A stretch of 64,000 nt of DNA, taken from NCBI RefSeq assembly GCF_049942825.1, contig NZ_CP187970.1:1798001-1862000 (forward strand), in the 5' to 3' direction. The first letter of the stretch is position 1. Each line of letters starts with the position of its first letter. Below are positions 7,926-16,232 of this stretch, piece after piece. The notes beneath the pieces were generated by a model. The model searched no databases. It was not told the origin of the DNA and saw only the letters and a list, made by a program, of their open reading frames with translations. The position numbers were made by a program, and so were the translations under genes. Source of the DNA: Paenibacillus_G sp049942825. Its GTDB lineage: Bacteria > Bacillota > Bacilli > Paenibacillales > NBRC-103111.

Positions 7926-10553
7926 ATGACGAGAAGAATCAAGTGGATGAGCGGCGTGGTTACGGCAGCTCTGCTGGCGGCACCGGTCACTCCGGCGCTG
8001 GCCGCGGCGCAGGGAGCCCCGGCCAAGACCGAGGTTCGTGCCGGAGCGGAGGAAGAAGCCTCCTGGGGACCCGGGAAGGGAGAGGCTTCGAAGAAGGCGC
8101 GTGTGCGGGTGGAGAATCTCGCCGACAAGGATGCGACGGCGGAGACCCGGTCGCTGTTCGCCTATCTGGAGGACATCCGCGGCAGGGAGATTCTGTTCGG
8201 ACACCAGCATGCGACGACGGAGGGCCTCTCCATTACGGCGAAGGACGGCACACAGTCCGAGGTGAAGAACGCCGTGGGCGATCTGCCGGGGCTGTTCGGC
8301 TGGGATACGCTGAGCCTCGAAGGCCACGAGAAGCCGGGCACCTTGGGCGCGGCGAAGGAGCAGAACCGCGATGCGCTGATCGCCGTGATGAAGTCGGCGT
8401 ACAAGGAGGGCGGCGTGCTCACGCTGAGCTCGCACATGCCGAACTTCGTCACCGGCGGCACCTTCTATGATACGAAGGGACAAGTATTATCCCACATCCT
8501 GCCGGGGGGCGACAAGCATGCGGAGTTTAACCGGTTCCTCGACACCATCGCGGACTTCGCGAACCACTTGAAGGACGACAAGGGCAAAGCGATCCCGGTT
8601 ATCTTCCGTCCGTTCCATGAGCAGAACGGGGGTTGGTTCTGGTGGGGGGCCCCATACCGTACAAAGGACCAGTACATCGAGATTTACCGCTACACGGTGG
8701 AATACCTGCGCGACAAGAAGGGCGTTCATAACTTCCTGTACGCATTCTCGCCGGGCAGCCCGTTCAACAGCACGGAAGCGACCTTCCTGGAGACCTACCC
8801 GGGCGACGACTATGTCGACATTCTCGGCTTCGATACCTATTATGACGGCTCGACTCAGGGCTGGTTCGATACGGCCGTGAACGATGCGAAGCTGATCTCA
8901 AGACTGGCGGACAGCAAAGGGAAGATCGCGGCGTTCACCGAGTTCGGCTACTCCGGAGTGAAGCCGACGGGCACGAAGGACCTGCAGTTCTATACGAAGC
9001 TGGCCGCGGCGCTGAAGTCGGATCCGGATGCGAAGCGGATGGCTTACATGCTGACCTGGGCGAATTTTAACACGGATTCGATCTTCGTGCCTTACCGGAA
9101 CGCGCCGAACGGGCTCGGCGACCACGAGCTGCTGCCGGATTTCGAGAAGTATTATGAAGACGCCTACACTTCCTTCAGCGACGAGGTCAGAGCAGGCAAG
9201 CCGTACAGCCGGAAGGTGCGGGCCGCTAAGGAGCGGCCGTTCATGCACATCGCCTCTCCGACGGCGAACCAGACGGTACCGACGATGAAGCCGACGACCA
9301 TCCGCGCCCATGCGGTGAACCAGAAGGTCAAGAAGATGACCTACCGGATCGGCAGCGACCCGGCCGAGCATCCGATGAAGCTTGATGCCGAAGGCTTTTA
9401 TTATACGGCGGATTGGACACCGGGCGCGGCCCTCGATGAATCGGGCACGACGCTGACTGTGAAGTCTTATGCGAAGAACGGCGAGGTGCTGTCCCAGACG
9501 ATCCAGGTGTTCGTCAGCGACGTGCAGGGCAATACCGACCCGCTGGTCGTCGACACGTTCGATCTCTACAAGGGCAGCAATGAACTGCTGGATGCAGCTT
9601 ACAGCCCGGCCGGCGATCTCAATACGATCGCGCTGGATGCGGAGCATAAGAACGGGGGCAAATACGGCCTGAAGTTCGATTATAACGTTGGCGGCCAAGG
9701 CTATACCGGGCAGGTCAAGAACATGAACAATGTGGACTGGTCGGAGGCCAACAAGCTGAAGCTCTGGCTGGCCCCGGACGGCAGCGGGCAGAAGCTCGTC
9801 CTCCAGGTGAATGCGAGCGGGATCTCGTTCGAGGCTTACCCGTCGCTGGCCGGTACGACGGCCGGTGTGGTGGAGATTCCGTTCAGCCAGTTCACTCCGG
9901 CTCAATGGGATACGGCCAATGCGGGGAAGGTGATGACCAAAGAGAATCTTAAGGACATCCGCTCCTTCGGCGTCTATGTGAACAAGGCGGAAGGCACAGC
10001 AGGCACCAGCGGAACGCTGTATTTCGACGAGATCCAGGCTTACAACGACGGGACGGGCGGCGTGCCGAACGGCGGCACCGGCCCGGGCAGCACGCCGGCA
10101 CAGCCGGGTCTGCTGTACGGCTTTGAGGACGGCGTACAGGGCTGGGCCGTCGATGTGAACAACGCTAGCGCGGGAGCCGCCGCCGTCTCGGCGGATGTTT
10201 ATGCGGAAGGAACGCACGCCCTGGGCGCCCCGTTCTCGCTGGCGGGCAGCGACTTCGAGCTCGTCAAGTTCGAGAGCCTTGATCTGAGCGCGGTGGACAG
10301 CTTGAGCGCCCAAGTGAAGCTGGCCGGCGGCACGGCTAAGGCAAGGCTGTACATCAAGACCGGCGCAGGCTGGACTTGGACGGACAGCGGCCCGGTCGAT
10401 GTGGACTCCAGCGGCTTCAAGACGATTGCGCTGCCGCTCGCAGGCATCAGCGACCTCAGCAGCGTCAAGGCGGTCGGGCTGAAGTTCGAGAGCTTCGGTG
10501 GAACCGGGACGTCGGCTGTCTATCTCGACGATGTGCGGATTACGAAGAACTAG
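7926..10553 (+). CDS. Secreted GH26 beta-mannanase with C-terminal carbohydrate-binding modules
   Basis: An 875-residue secreted enzyme that should cut beta-1,4-mannan chains outside the cell. The signal peptide covers about residues 1-26. The GH26 catalytic domain, about residues 70-420, shows ILFGHQHATTEG, the acid/base Glu232 in FHEQNGGWFWWG and the nucleophile-type Glu339 in AFTEFGYSG. A beta-rich region at about 430-530 is followed by two domains of the carbohydrate-binding type (about 535-700 and 725-875), joined by a GTGGVPNGGTGPG linker. I chose ATG 7926 because AGGTGA lies 8 bases before it; a GTG at 7917 is also possible. It sits directly after the sugar permeases, so polymer cutting and oligosaccharide uptake are linked. 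Confidence 0.9.
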   Translation: MTRRIKWMSGVVTAALLAAPVTPALAAAQGAPAKTEVRAGAEEEASWGPGKGEASKKARVRVENLADKDATAETRSLFAYLEDIRGREILFGHQHATTEGLSITAKDGTQSEVKNAVGDLPGLFGWDTLSLEGHEKPGTLGAAKEQNRDALIAVMKSAYKEGGVLTLSSHMPNFVTGGTFYDTKGQVLSHILPGGDKHAEFNRFLDTIADFANHLKDDKGKAIPVIFRPFHEQNGGWFWWGAPYRTKDQYIEIYRYTVEYLRDKKGVHNFLYAFSPGSPFNSTEATFLETYPGDDYVDILGFDTYYDGSTQGWFDTAVNDAKLISRLADSKGKIAAFTEFGYSGVKPTGTKDLQFYTKLAAALKSDPDAKRMAYMLTWANFNTDSIFVPYRNAPNGLGDHELLPDFEKYYEDAYTSFSDEVRAGKPYSRKVRAAKERPFMHIASPTANQTVPTMKPTTIRAHAVNQKVKKMTYRIGSDPAEHPMKLDAEGFYYTADWTPGAALDESGTTLTVKSYAKNGEVLSQTIQVFVSDVQGNTDPLVVDTFDLYKGSNELLDAAYSPAGDLNTIALDAEHKNGGKYGLKFDYNVGGQGYTGQVKNMNNVDWSEANKLKLWLAPDGSGQKLVLQVNASGISFEAYPSLAGTTAGVVEIPFSQFTPAQWDTANAGKVMTKENLKDIRSFGVYVNKAEGTAGTSGTLYFDEIQAYNDGTGGVPNGGTGPGSTPAQPGLLYGFEDGVQGWAVDVNNASAGAAAVSADVYAEGTHALGAPFSLAGSDFELVKFESLDLSAVDSLSAQVKLAGGTAKARLYIKTGAGWTWTDSGPVDVDSSGFKTIALPLAGISDLSSVKAVGLKFESFGGTGTSAVYLDDVRITKN

Positions 10554-10602
10554 CTAGCGGATCGTTCGCTTCAGGGCTGCAAGGAATAGACCTGCACAGC
10601 AG

Positions 10603-10654
10603 AAAAACGCCTCTCCAAGCTTGTCGTAAAGACAGGCGGGGGAGGCGTTTTTTT
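10603..10654 (+). terminator. Terminator after the mannanase gene
   Basis: AAAACGCCTC and GAGGCGTTTT arms enclose a loop and are followed by seven T residues. The same hairpin also ends in an A-run on the other strand, so it may stop transcripts from both sides, including the VOC remnant that ends at 10707. Confidence 0.85.
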
Positions 10655-10706
10655 ATATGCAATTCTTCCCTGTTGGCCCAGCGCAGCCTGAATGAAAGGG
10701 AACAGG

Positions 10707-11063
10707 TTACTCCTGCGGCATCTTGCTCATATCCATATGCAGCACATTCCAGCGATGACCGTCCAAATCGACGAAGCCGCCAGCGTACATCCAGCCATCC
10801 TTGTATCCGGTTTTACCGTAGACTGTTCCACCTGCACTAACCGCCCTGCGGACCATATCATCCACTTCTTCCGGACTCCCTGCACCAATGGAGAATAATA
10901 CCTCCGTGCCCTTTGTTGTGTCGGCAATCTCATTTCCCGCAAAGCCCTTGAACACAGGTTCGGGAAAAAGCATGATCATCGCCGTTCCCTCGCCAATGAT
11001 CAAACCGGCTGCTTCATTGCTGTTCGCGAACCGCGGATGAAACGAGAAGCCGAGCTTGCCGCT
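10707..11063 (-). pseudogene. Remnant of a VOC/glyoxalase-fold protein lacking its N-terminus
   Basis: The reading frame gives LGFSFHPRFANSNEAAG, GEGTAMIMLFPEPVFKGF and an ending GGFVDLDGHRWNVLHMDMSK, the usual order in small VOC (glyoxalase/bleomycin-resistance) proteins. The family normally starts about 25 residues earlier with a beta strand and the 'SIEFFT' type helix. Here an in-frame stop at 11064-11066 comes just before LGFSF, and the only start available (TTG 11003) would delete the first beta-alpha-beta part. I therefore call it a broken gene. A sequencing error or frameshift upstream could also explain it. Confidence 0.6.
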
Positions 11064-11122
11064 TTATATCACTCAGGTTAGCATAACAAGTAAGTGGAAG
11101 TTTCTTCTGGATTGCCGGCTGT

Positions 11123-11770
11123 CTAATTGACCTGGATTTCAGAAAGCAAGGAGGCTGCTTGACCCCAGTATTCACCGCTAACGTCATTATTGCCACCTGA
11201 GAAAATAACGTGATAATCGCCGGTCCTCACTCCCTGCGGATCCTTCTCCCAACTCAGCCAAGTCGCATGGCCGCCTCCGCTGATGTGACCAGAGGAGTAT
11301 ACCATTCCACTCTCTCTGTGCTGAACGTTATAGCTGAGTTCCGTGCTTGATTTATTTTGAATAAACAGCTTCACGTGGCCAGAGCCCTCGTTGATATGAA
11401 ATGTTCTTGTTTCTGTAGATTGGCAGCAAAAAGCAGACTTCCATTCCTTATCAATCCGAGCAGGGGTGAGGGTCTCCTCACGGGTTGCTTTGATCGGGCC
11501 TGTGGGAGCAGCCTCTTCCTTGATATAAATGTCTCCGTTTGCATTAATAATCATTTTGGTATGATTCGTTGTTTGTCCAGTATCAAAAGCAATCTCGTCT
11601 TGGGTGATCTGTCCCAGCGCGGGCACTTTTACAAACACACCATCTTCTGTTTGAATAGCATCCCCGGATGGATCCCCGGAGAGAGCAAGGTCTGCCTTAA
11701 GGTCTGCAAAAGTGATAGCACTAATGATGAGTGCAGCGGCACAAGTCAGACTGAAAACAAATCCTTTCAA
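11123..11770 (-). CDS. Hypothetical membrane-anchored or secreted protein
   Basis: A 215-residue protein that I do not recognise. It has one hydrophobic segment at the N-terminus (GFVFSLTCAAALIISAITF), so it is either secreted or anchored with the rest outside. The exported part is rich in Thr, Ser and Gly and ends in a beta-rich domain (VKLFIQNKSSTELSYNV, GGGHATWLSWEKDP, GDYHVIFSGGNNDVSG) that reads like a small sandwich fold. TTG 11770 is preferred as start since GGAGG lies 8 bases before it; ATG 11785 overlaps that ribosome site. Base composition is more AT-rich than in neighbours, which may mean transfer. Confidence 0.6.
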   Translation of the reverse strand: MKGFVFSLTCAAALIISAITFADLKADLALSGDPSGDAIQTEDGVFVKVPALGQITQDEIAFDTGQTTNHTKMIINANGDIYIKEEAAPTGPIKATREETLTPARIDKEWKSAFCCQSTETRTFHINEGSGHVKLFIQNKSSTELSYNVQHRESGMVYSSGHISGGGHATWLSWEKDPQGVRTGDYHVIFSGGNNDVSGEYWGQAASLLSEIQVN

Positions 11771-12028
11771 GCAAGCAGCCTCCATTTCCTTAATTGGAAA
11801 ATATTATATATTTACAAACGCAGTTTCTATCATGATTGTTGCGCTGTACAGATGGCTCCTCCATTTATGACGGAATGTTGAACGGAAAAATATATAAAAC
11901 GCATTATTAATAAAACAAAACGGTTGAAATATATCAACACAAAAGGTAATATCAAAAATATAATACATACTAAATAAGAATAGTGCGTCACATTTTATGT
12001 TCATATAGAGATGGGAGGAGAAAGACGG
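11771..12028. promoter_or_regulatory. AT-rich divergent promoter region with a Crp/Fnr-like dyad before ppdK
   Basis: This 258-base gap separates the unknown minus-strand gene from ppdK and is strongly AT-rich. A near-perfect dyad TTGAAATATATCAA lies at 11924-11937 and a TATAAT at 11959-11964. The dyad resembles the TTGAT-N4-ATCAA box of the Crp/Fnr family with one mismatch, and its centre is about 28 bases before the -10, the place of a class II activator site. This is a pattern match only. Confidence 0.4.
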
Positions 12029-14707
12029 ATGAGAAAACAGAGGGTGCTGTTTTTTACGGAAGGGAATGCGGAGATGAAGACACTGCTTGGGGGCAAGGGG
12101 GCGAATCTGGCCGAGATGACCAAGGCGGGACTGCCTGTCCCTCCGGGCTTCACTGTAACGACCGAGGTGTGCCGGGCTTACTTCGCGGGAGGGAATCTTC
12201 TGCCCGAAGGCCTGATGGACGAAGTGGCTTCCGCTATGTCCGCCATCGAAGCGCTTAAGAACCAGGGCTTCGGACGGGCGGAAGCCCCGCTGCTGGTCTC
12301 CGTCCGGTCGGGATCGGTAACCTCCATGCCCGGCATGATGGATACGATCCTGAATCTCGGTCTCAACGACGAGACGGTGGCCGGACTTGCGGTTATGACG
12401 GGGAATCCCCGTTTTGCCTATGACTGCTACCGCCGCCTCCTGCAGATGTTCGGGAATGTGGTGTTCGAGATCGAGCATTATCATTTTGAACGGGAGCTGC
12501 TTCTGCTCAAGAAGGAACAGGGCTGCACGGAAGACAGCGAGCTCAGCGCGGAGAGACTGGAAGAGCTGTGCCGGGCCTACCAGCGGGTGATCAAGAAGAA
12601 GGCCGGCGTCGCCTTCCCTCAAGCGGTGTTCGACCAGCTGCACATGGCTATCGAGGCGGTATTCCGCTCGTGGAACAATCCGCGGGCCGTGGTGTACCGC
12701 AAGCTGAACCGGATCCCGGACCATCAGGGGACGGCTGTCAACATCCAGTCCATGGTCTTCGGCAATCTCGGGGAGGACAGCGGGACGGGCGTGCTGTTCA
12801 CCCGCAATCCTTCTACAGGGGAGAAGGTGCTGTACGGTGAGTATCTGATGAACGCCCAGGGAGAGGATGTCGTGGCCGGTATCCGTACCCCGCAGGAGAT
12901 CGCCGGTCTTGCAGGGGAACAGCCCGCGCTGCACCTGCAGATCGAAGAAGTGGCGCAGAAACTGGAGCGGCACTACCGGGACATGCAGGATATCGAGTTT
13001 ACGATCGAGAACGGGAAGCTGTATATTCTGCAGACGCGCAGCGGCAAAAGAACGGCACAGGCGGCCGTGAAAATAGCGGCGGATCTGGTGGAGGAAGGCG
13101 TCATTTCAAAGCCGGAGGCCCTGGAGCGCATCGAAGTGAGCCATCTGGATCAGCTCCTGCACCGCTCGATCGATGAGGGGCAGCCCTTGAACGTGCTGGC
13201 GAGCGGCCTGCCGGCTTCGCCGGGGGCTGCTACAGGACAGGCCGTATTCGACGCGGACACCGCAGAGGAGTGGGCGAGAGCGGGCCGGCAGGTACTGCTC
13301 GTCCGGGCGGAGACGACGCCGGAGGACATCCACGGCGTACTGGCCGCCACCGGCGTGCTGACGACGCGGGGCGGCATGACCAGCCATGCGGCGGTCGTCG
13401 CCCGGGGCATGGGCAAGCCGTGCGTCTGCGGCTGCGAAGCGCTTCGCATCGGGGAAGGGAGCTTCACCATCGGCGGGAAGCAGGTGAACGAAGGCGAGTG
13501 GATCTCCATCGACGGGGCGACCGGCCGGGTGATTCTCGGCAAGCTGCTCCTGAAGGAGCCGGAGATCTCGCCGGAGCTGTCCACGCTGCTCGGCTGGGCG
13601 GATGAGATCCGCCGCCTCAAGGTATTGACCAATGCCGATACGCCGGAGGATGCGGCCAAGGCAAGAGAGCTGGGCGCCGAAGGGATCGGCCTGTGCCGGA
13701 CCGAGCACATGTTCATGTCCGTCGAGCGGGTGCCGGTCGTGCAGGAGATGATCCTGGCCGAGGACGATGCGGCGCGCAGGGAGGCCCTCGGCAAGCTGCT
13801 GCCGATGCAGCAGGAGGACTTCGAGGGCATCTTCCGCTCGATGGCCGGCCTGCCGGTAACGGTGCGGCTGCTTGACCCGCCCCTGCATGAGTTCCTGCCG
13901 AGCCTCGAGCACCTCATCGTCCAGCAGGCCCGCCTCTCCTGCGATGCTTCGTCCGACCGGGCGGAGAAGGAGAAGGTCGACACCCTCCTCCGCAAGGTGC
14001 GGGGACTGCACGAGATGAATCCGATGCTCGGCACGCGCGGCTGCCGGCTCGGCATCCTCTTCGAGGATATTTACGAGATGCAGGTCGAAGCGCTGTTCCG
14101 TGCGGCGCTCACCTGCAGGGCGGAGGGAATCGAGGTGCTGCCCGAGCTGATGATCCCGCTGGTTGGCCATGCGAACGAGCTGAAGCGCCTGCGGGAGCTC
14201 GTCGACCGGACGGCTGCCCGTGTGCTGGGTGAGCTTCTGCCGGAGGTGCCTTACCGTGTCGGGACGATGATCGAGGTCCCGCGCGCGGCCATCACGGCCG
14301 GGCAGATCGCATGGCATGCGGATTTCTTCTCCTTCGGGACGAACGATCTCACGCAGATGACGTTCGGTTACAGCCGGGACGACGCGGAAGGCAAGTTCTT
14401 GACACACTACCTGGAGCACAAGCTGCTGCCGGAGAACCCGTTCCAGGTGCTCGACGAAGAGGGAGTGGGCGAGCTCATCCTGTGGGCCGTTGAGAAGGGA
14501 CGCGCCGTGAAGCCGGCCCTGAAAACCGGCGTGTGCGGGGAGCACGGCGGAGACAAGGATTCGATCTTCTTCTGCCATGGAGCGGGCCTCGACTATGTGA
14601 GCTGCTCGCCTTACCGGGTGCCGCTCGCCCGCATCGCCGCCGCCCAGGCGATGATCGCTGCGGGGCGTAAGGCGGCTCTGGAGCGGGAAGCGGTGCAGAC
14701 CGCGTGA
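12029..14707 (+). CDS. ppdK: Pyruvate, phosphate dikinase
   Basis: An 892-residue cytoplasmic enzyme that interconverts pyruvate, ATP and phosphate with phosphoenolpyruvate, AMP and diphosphate. The N-terminal ATP-grasp domain starts with LLGGKGANLAEMTKAGLPVP. The central swivelling domain has the phospho-His motif TRGGMTSHAAVVARGMG with His453, close to His455 of the Clostridium enzyme. The C-terminal PEP/pyruvate barrel shows LCRTEHMFM, GTRGCRLGI and the ending with GVCGEHGGDKDSI, which contains the catalytic Cys. Length is normal. ATG 12029 is chosen because GGGAGGAG lies 8 bases before it. It appears to be a single-gene unit between a divergent gene and a terminator at 14754. Confidence 0.95.
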   Translation: MRKQRVLFFTEGNAEMKTLLGGKGANLAEMTKAGLPVPPGFTVTTEVCRAYFAGGNLLPEGLMDEVASAMSAIEALKNQGFGRAEAPLLVSVRSGSVTSMPGMMDTILNLGLNDETVAGLAVMTGNPRFAYDCYRRLLQMFGNVVFEIEHYHFERELLLLKKEQGCTEDSELSAERLEELCRAYQRVIKKKAGVAFPQAVFDQLHMAIEAVFRSWNNPRAVVYRKLNRIPDHQGTAVNIQSMVFGNLGEDSGTGVLFTRNPSTGEKVLYGEYLMNAQGEDVVAGIRTPQEIAGLAGEQPALHLQIEEVAQKLERHYRDMQDIEFTIENGKLYILQTRSGKRTAQAAVKIAADLVEEGVISKPEALERIEVSHLDQLLHRSIDEGQPLNVLASGLPASPGAATGQAVFDADTAEEWARAGRQVLLVRAETTPEDIHGVLAATGVLTTRGGMTSHAAVVARGMGKPCVCGCEALRIGEGSFTIGGKQVNEGEWISIDGATGRVILGKLLLKEPEISPELSTLLGWADEIRRLKVLTNADTPEDAAKARELGAEGIGLCRTEHMFMSVERVPVVQEMILAEDDAARREALGKLLPMQQEDFEGIFRSMAGLPVTVRLLDPPLHEFLPSLEHLIVQQARLSCDASSDRAEKEKVDTLLRKVRGLHEMNPMLGTRGCRLGILFEDIYEMQVEALFRAALTCRAEGIEVLPELMIPLVGHANELKRLRELVDRTAARVLGELLPEVPYRVGTMIEVPRAAITAGQIAWHADFFSFGTNDLTQMTFGYSRDDAEGKFLTHYLEHKLLPENPFQVLDEEGVGELILWAVEKGRAVKPALKTGVCGEHGGDKDSIFFCHGAGLDYVSCSPYRVPLARIAAAQAMIAAGRKAALEREAVQTA

Positions 14708-14753
14708 AGAGGGGAAGAACCCGCGCTGCGGAAGCATCGGTACAAATGTAAAT

Positions 14754-14791
14754 GGAGGTATGCCGGGACGGCTCGGCATGCCTCTTTTTTT
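14754..14791 (+). terminator. Terminator of ppdK
   Basis: GAGGTATGCCG and CGGCATGCCTC arms around a short loop, followed by seven T residues, 47 bases after the ppdK stop. Confidence 0.85.
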
Positions 14792-14848
14792 CGCCCGGTG
14801 GCTAGAGGTATATACTCGCAGGTGGAAGAGCATCACTCCGGAAGCCGG

Positions 14849-14910
14849 TTGACAGCGCAGTGGCTGATGCTCTACTATCAGTACGTATAGGGGTATGTGT
14901 ATATAGGTAT
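14849..14910 (+). promoter_or_regulatory. Sigma-A promoter with CstR-like half-sites before the sulfur cluster
   Basis: TTGACA at 14849-14854 and TACTAT at 14873-14878, 18 bases apart, make a good promoter. Immediately downstream are two direct half-sites, ATAGGGGTAT at 14887-14896 and ATATAGGTAT at 14901-14910, that match the right arm of the 18-bp dyads found further on in this cluster. The likely start point lies at the first half-site, where a repressor would block transcription. Confidence 0.6.
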
Positions 14911-14991
14911 GTACTGACTGCTCCTAAAATTAGGGTTCTCCACTATCCTTAATTCATGGTTGGGTGGAGCCTGCGGAGGGATGTTCTGTTC

Positions 14992-15366
14992 ATGACCATT
15001 TTGCTGCTGCTTGGATTGTGTATCGTGTGGGCCCTTAGAAGCTGGATGCCGGTGAAGGGGCTGGTGTTCCTGGATCCGGGGGACGTGCACAGGATTCCTT
15101 CCCAGGCGTCCTTGAAGAGGGTGGATATCCGTGATGAACTGGATGCCCGGCGGGATCCGATTCCCGGAGCGGTGAACATCTCGCTCGGCCGCCTTCCGTA
15201 CGTCTGGAAGAAAGAGCTGAAGCCGGGTGAGCCGGTCCTTCTTATGACGGATAACCGCCGCAAGAGTATCAAGGCGGCCCGGGTGCTGAAGCGAAAAGGG
15301 TTTGCCGAGATATATGCGCTGCAGAACGCGCCCTGTCCTTGTCCTTCTCCATGTTATCGGACATAA
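14992..15366 (+). CDS. Membrane-anchored rhodanese-like protein with degenerate active site
   Basis: A 124-residue protein with an N-terminal membrane segment (residues about 2-18) and a rhodanese fold facing one side of the membrane (VDIRDELDARRDPIPGAVNI). In active rhodaneses the loop is C-R-x-G-x-R; here the same place reads TDNRRKS at residues 86-92, so the sulfur-carrying Cys is missing. The C-terminal tail, however, has three cysteines in APCPCPSPCYRT. I chose ATG 14992 because GGAGGG lies 11 bases upstream; ATG 14956 has no ribosome site. It lies first in the CstR-controlled cluster, so a structural, binding or persulfide-carrying role through the tail is possible. Confidence 0.7.
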   Translation: MTILLLLGLCIVWALRSWMPVKGLVFLDPGDVHRIPSQASLKRVDIRDELDARRDPIPGAVNISLGRLPYVWKKELKPGEPVLLMTDNRRKSIKAARVLKRKGFAEIYALQNAPCPCPSPCYRT

Positions 15367-15370
15367 TAGG

Positions 15371-15388
15371 TATACCTGCAGGAGTATA
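15371..15388 (+). promoter_or_regulatory. Candidate CstR operator O1 (before cstR)
   Basis: TATACCTGCAGGAGTATA, an 18-base dyad with arms like the other operators of this cluster, ends 16 bases before the cstR start and lies next to its ribosome site. It suggests autoregulation. Confidence 0.55.
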
Positions 15389-15404
15389 AGGGGGGAAGTT
15401 CACC

Positions 15405-15668
15405 ATGCGGACCTACGATGATAAAGTTCGCCAACGTCTCAAGCGGATGGAAGGCCAGATCCGGGGCGTGCTGAAGATGATGGAAGAGGGCAAAGAGTGC
15501 AAGGATGTCATTGCCCAGCTATCGGCTGTACGCAGTGCCGCGGATAAAGCGATGGCCTATATTGTGGCGGTTAATCTGGAGCAGTGCATTCTGGAAGAGA
15601 AAGCCAAAGGGAACGATACGGGCAGAATGGTACATGAAGCGGTAGAGCTGCTTGTGAAAAGCCGTTGA
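15405..15668 (+). CDS. cstR: CsoR/RcnR-fold persulfide-sensing repressor, CstR type
   Basis: An 87-residue all-helical DNA-binding protein of the CsoR family (VRQRLKRMEGQIRGVLKMME). The two conserved cysteines are Cys32 and Cys61. The His that copper-sensing CsoR proteins use as third ligand is replaced (Asn57 in the helix), which is the pattern of CstR, the per- and polysulfide sensor. In CstR the two cysteines link through sulfur and the protein leaves its DNA site. The neighbours (TusA, DsrE2, rhodanese and metallo-beta-lactamase proteins) fit that role, and four dyads of the CstR type surround the genes. B. subtilis has the equivalent gene yrkD beside yrkEFHI. Confidence 0.88.
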   Translation: MRTYDDKVRQRLKRMEGQIRGVLKMMEEGKECKDVIAQLSAVRSAADKAMAYIVAVNLEQCILEEKAKGNDTGRMVHEAVELLVKSR

Positions 15669-15784
15669 TCCCTGGCCGTAAGCATAGATGGGAGTGCCGG
15701 CAGCAGCGGAGCTTCGGGACAGATTTATGACGGATTGCGAAGCTTTGCCGGACAGCGGGCTGCCGGCTTGTTAACCCGCAGGGT

Positions 15785-15808
15785 GGGGGATTGACAGCCC
15801 CCTTTTTT
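15785..15808 (+). terminator. Short terminator-like hairpin after cstR
   Basis: GGGGG and CCCCC arms around an 8-base loop, then six T residues. The loop contains the TTGACA of the next promoter, so the two signals overlap. Confidence 0.55.
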
Positions 15809-15834
15809 GCGTTTAATATACCCATAGGGGTATA
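15791..15834 (+). promoter_or_regulatory. Strong sigma-A promoter overlapped by CstR operator O2
   Basis: TTGACA at 15791-15796 and TAATAT at 15814-15819 are exactly 17 bases apart. The dyad TATACCCATAGGGGTATA at 15817-15834 overlaps the -10 and the start point, so a bound repressor would block RNA polymerase. It matches the published style of CstR sites with an ATACCC/GGGTAT core. Confidence 0.75.
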
Positions 15835-15901
15835 AGTATAATTTGTACTAGCCCGATGATCACAAGACAACGAACAAACAACAACGGAGGAATGCACGAT
15901 C

Positions 15902-16132
15902 ATGACCAACGCAGATAAAGTACTGGATGCCAAAGGCCTGGCTTGTCCGATACCGATAGTCAGAACCAGGAAAGCAATGCAGGAGCTGAGCGCAGGCCAG
16001 GTACTTGAAGTACACGCCACCGACAAAGGAGCCAAGAACGACCTGGCGGCATGGGCCAAGTCCGGAGGACACCGGCTGCTTGCTGACCGGGAGGAGGACG
16101 GCGTGCTGAAATTCTGGATCCAAAAGGGCTGA
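15902..16132 (+). CDS. yrkI: TusA-family sulfur carrier protein
   Basis: A 76-residue protein of the TusA/SirA fold. The sulfur-carrying Cys15 is in the family motif LDAKGLACPIPIVRTRKAM. It accepts and hands on persulfide sulfur in the cytoplasm. The start is ATG 15902 with GGAGGA 8 bases before it. It is transcribed from the O2-controlled promoter. The symbol follows the B. subtilis gene for the stand-alone TusA protein of the yrk locus, by analogy of order and size. Confidence 0.88.
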   Translation: MTNADKVLDAKGLACPIPIVRTRKAMQELSAGQVLEVHATDKGAKNDLAAWAKSGGHRLLADREEDGVLKFWIQKG

Positions 16133-16156
16133 CCCGGCTGGCCGAGCCTTTTTTGA
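16128..16156 (+). terminator. Weak terminator after the TusA gene
   Basis: GGCT...AGCC with an inner CGGC/GCCG pairing, followed by six T residues. It partly overlaps the next promoter region and may let some transcription pass. Confidence 0.45.
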
Positions 16157-16182
16157 CCATTATATACCCATACAGGTATAGG
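16153..16182 (+). promoter_or_regulatory. Candidate promoter with CstR operator O3 before the DsrE gene
   Basis: TATACCCATACAGGTATA at 16163-16180 is the third 18-base dyad. TTGACC at 16153-16158 and TATAGG at 16177-16182 are 18 bases apart and could form a moderate promoter that the dyad covers. Confidence 0.55.
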
Positions 16183-16232
16183 TAATAAATCTAACATCAG
16201 TGAGTCCACTTTAAAGGAGAGAACCCGGCACC

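Noticed and set aside
8898..10313. A 471-codon minus-strand frame opposite the mannanase gene
   Set aside because: Same cause: mirror of third-position GC bias. No motif or start signal.
13106..14836. A 576-codon open frame on the minus strand opposite ppdK
   Set aside because: It is a shadow of the ppdK codon pattern in high-GC DNA. It has no ribosome site, is rich in Arg/Leu/His and shows no protein family pattern.
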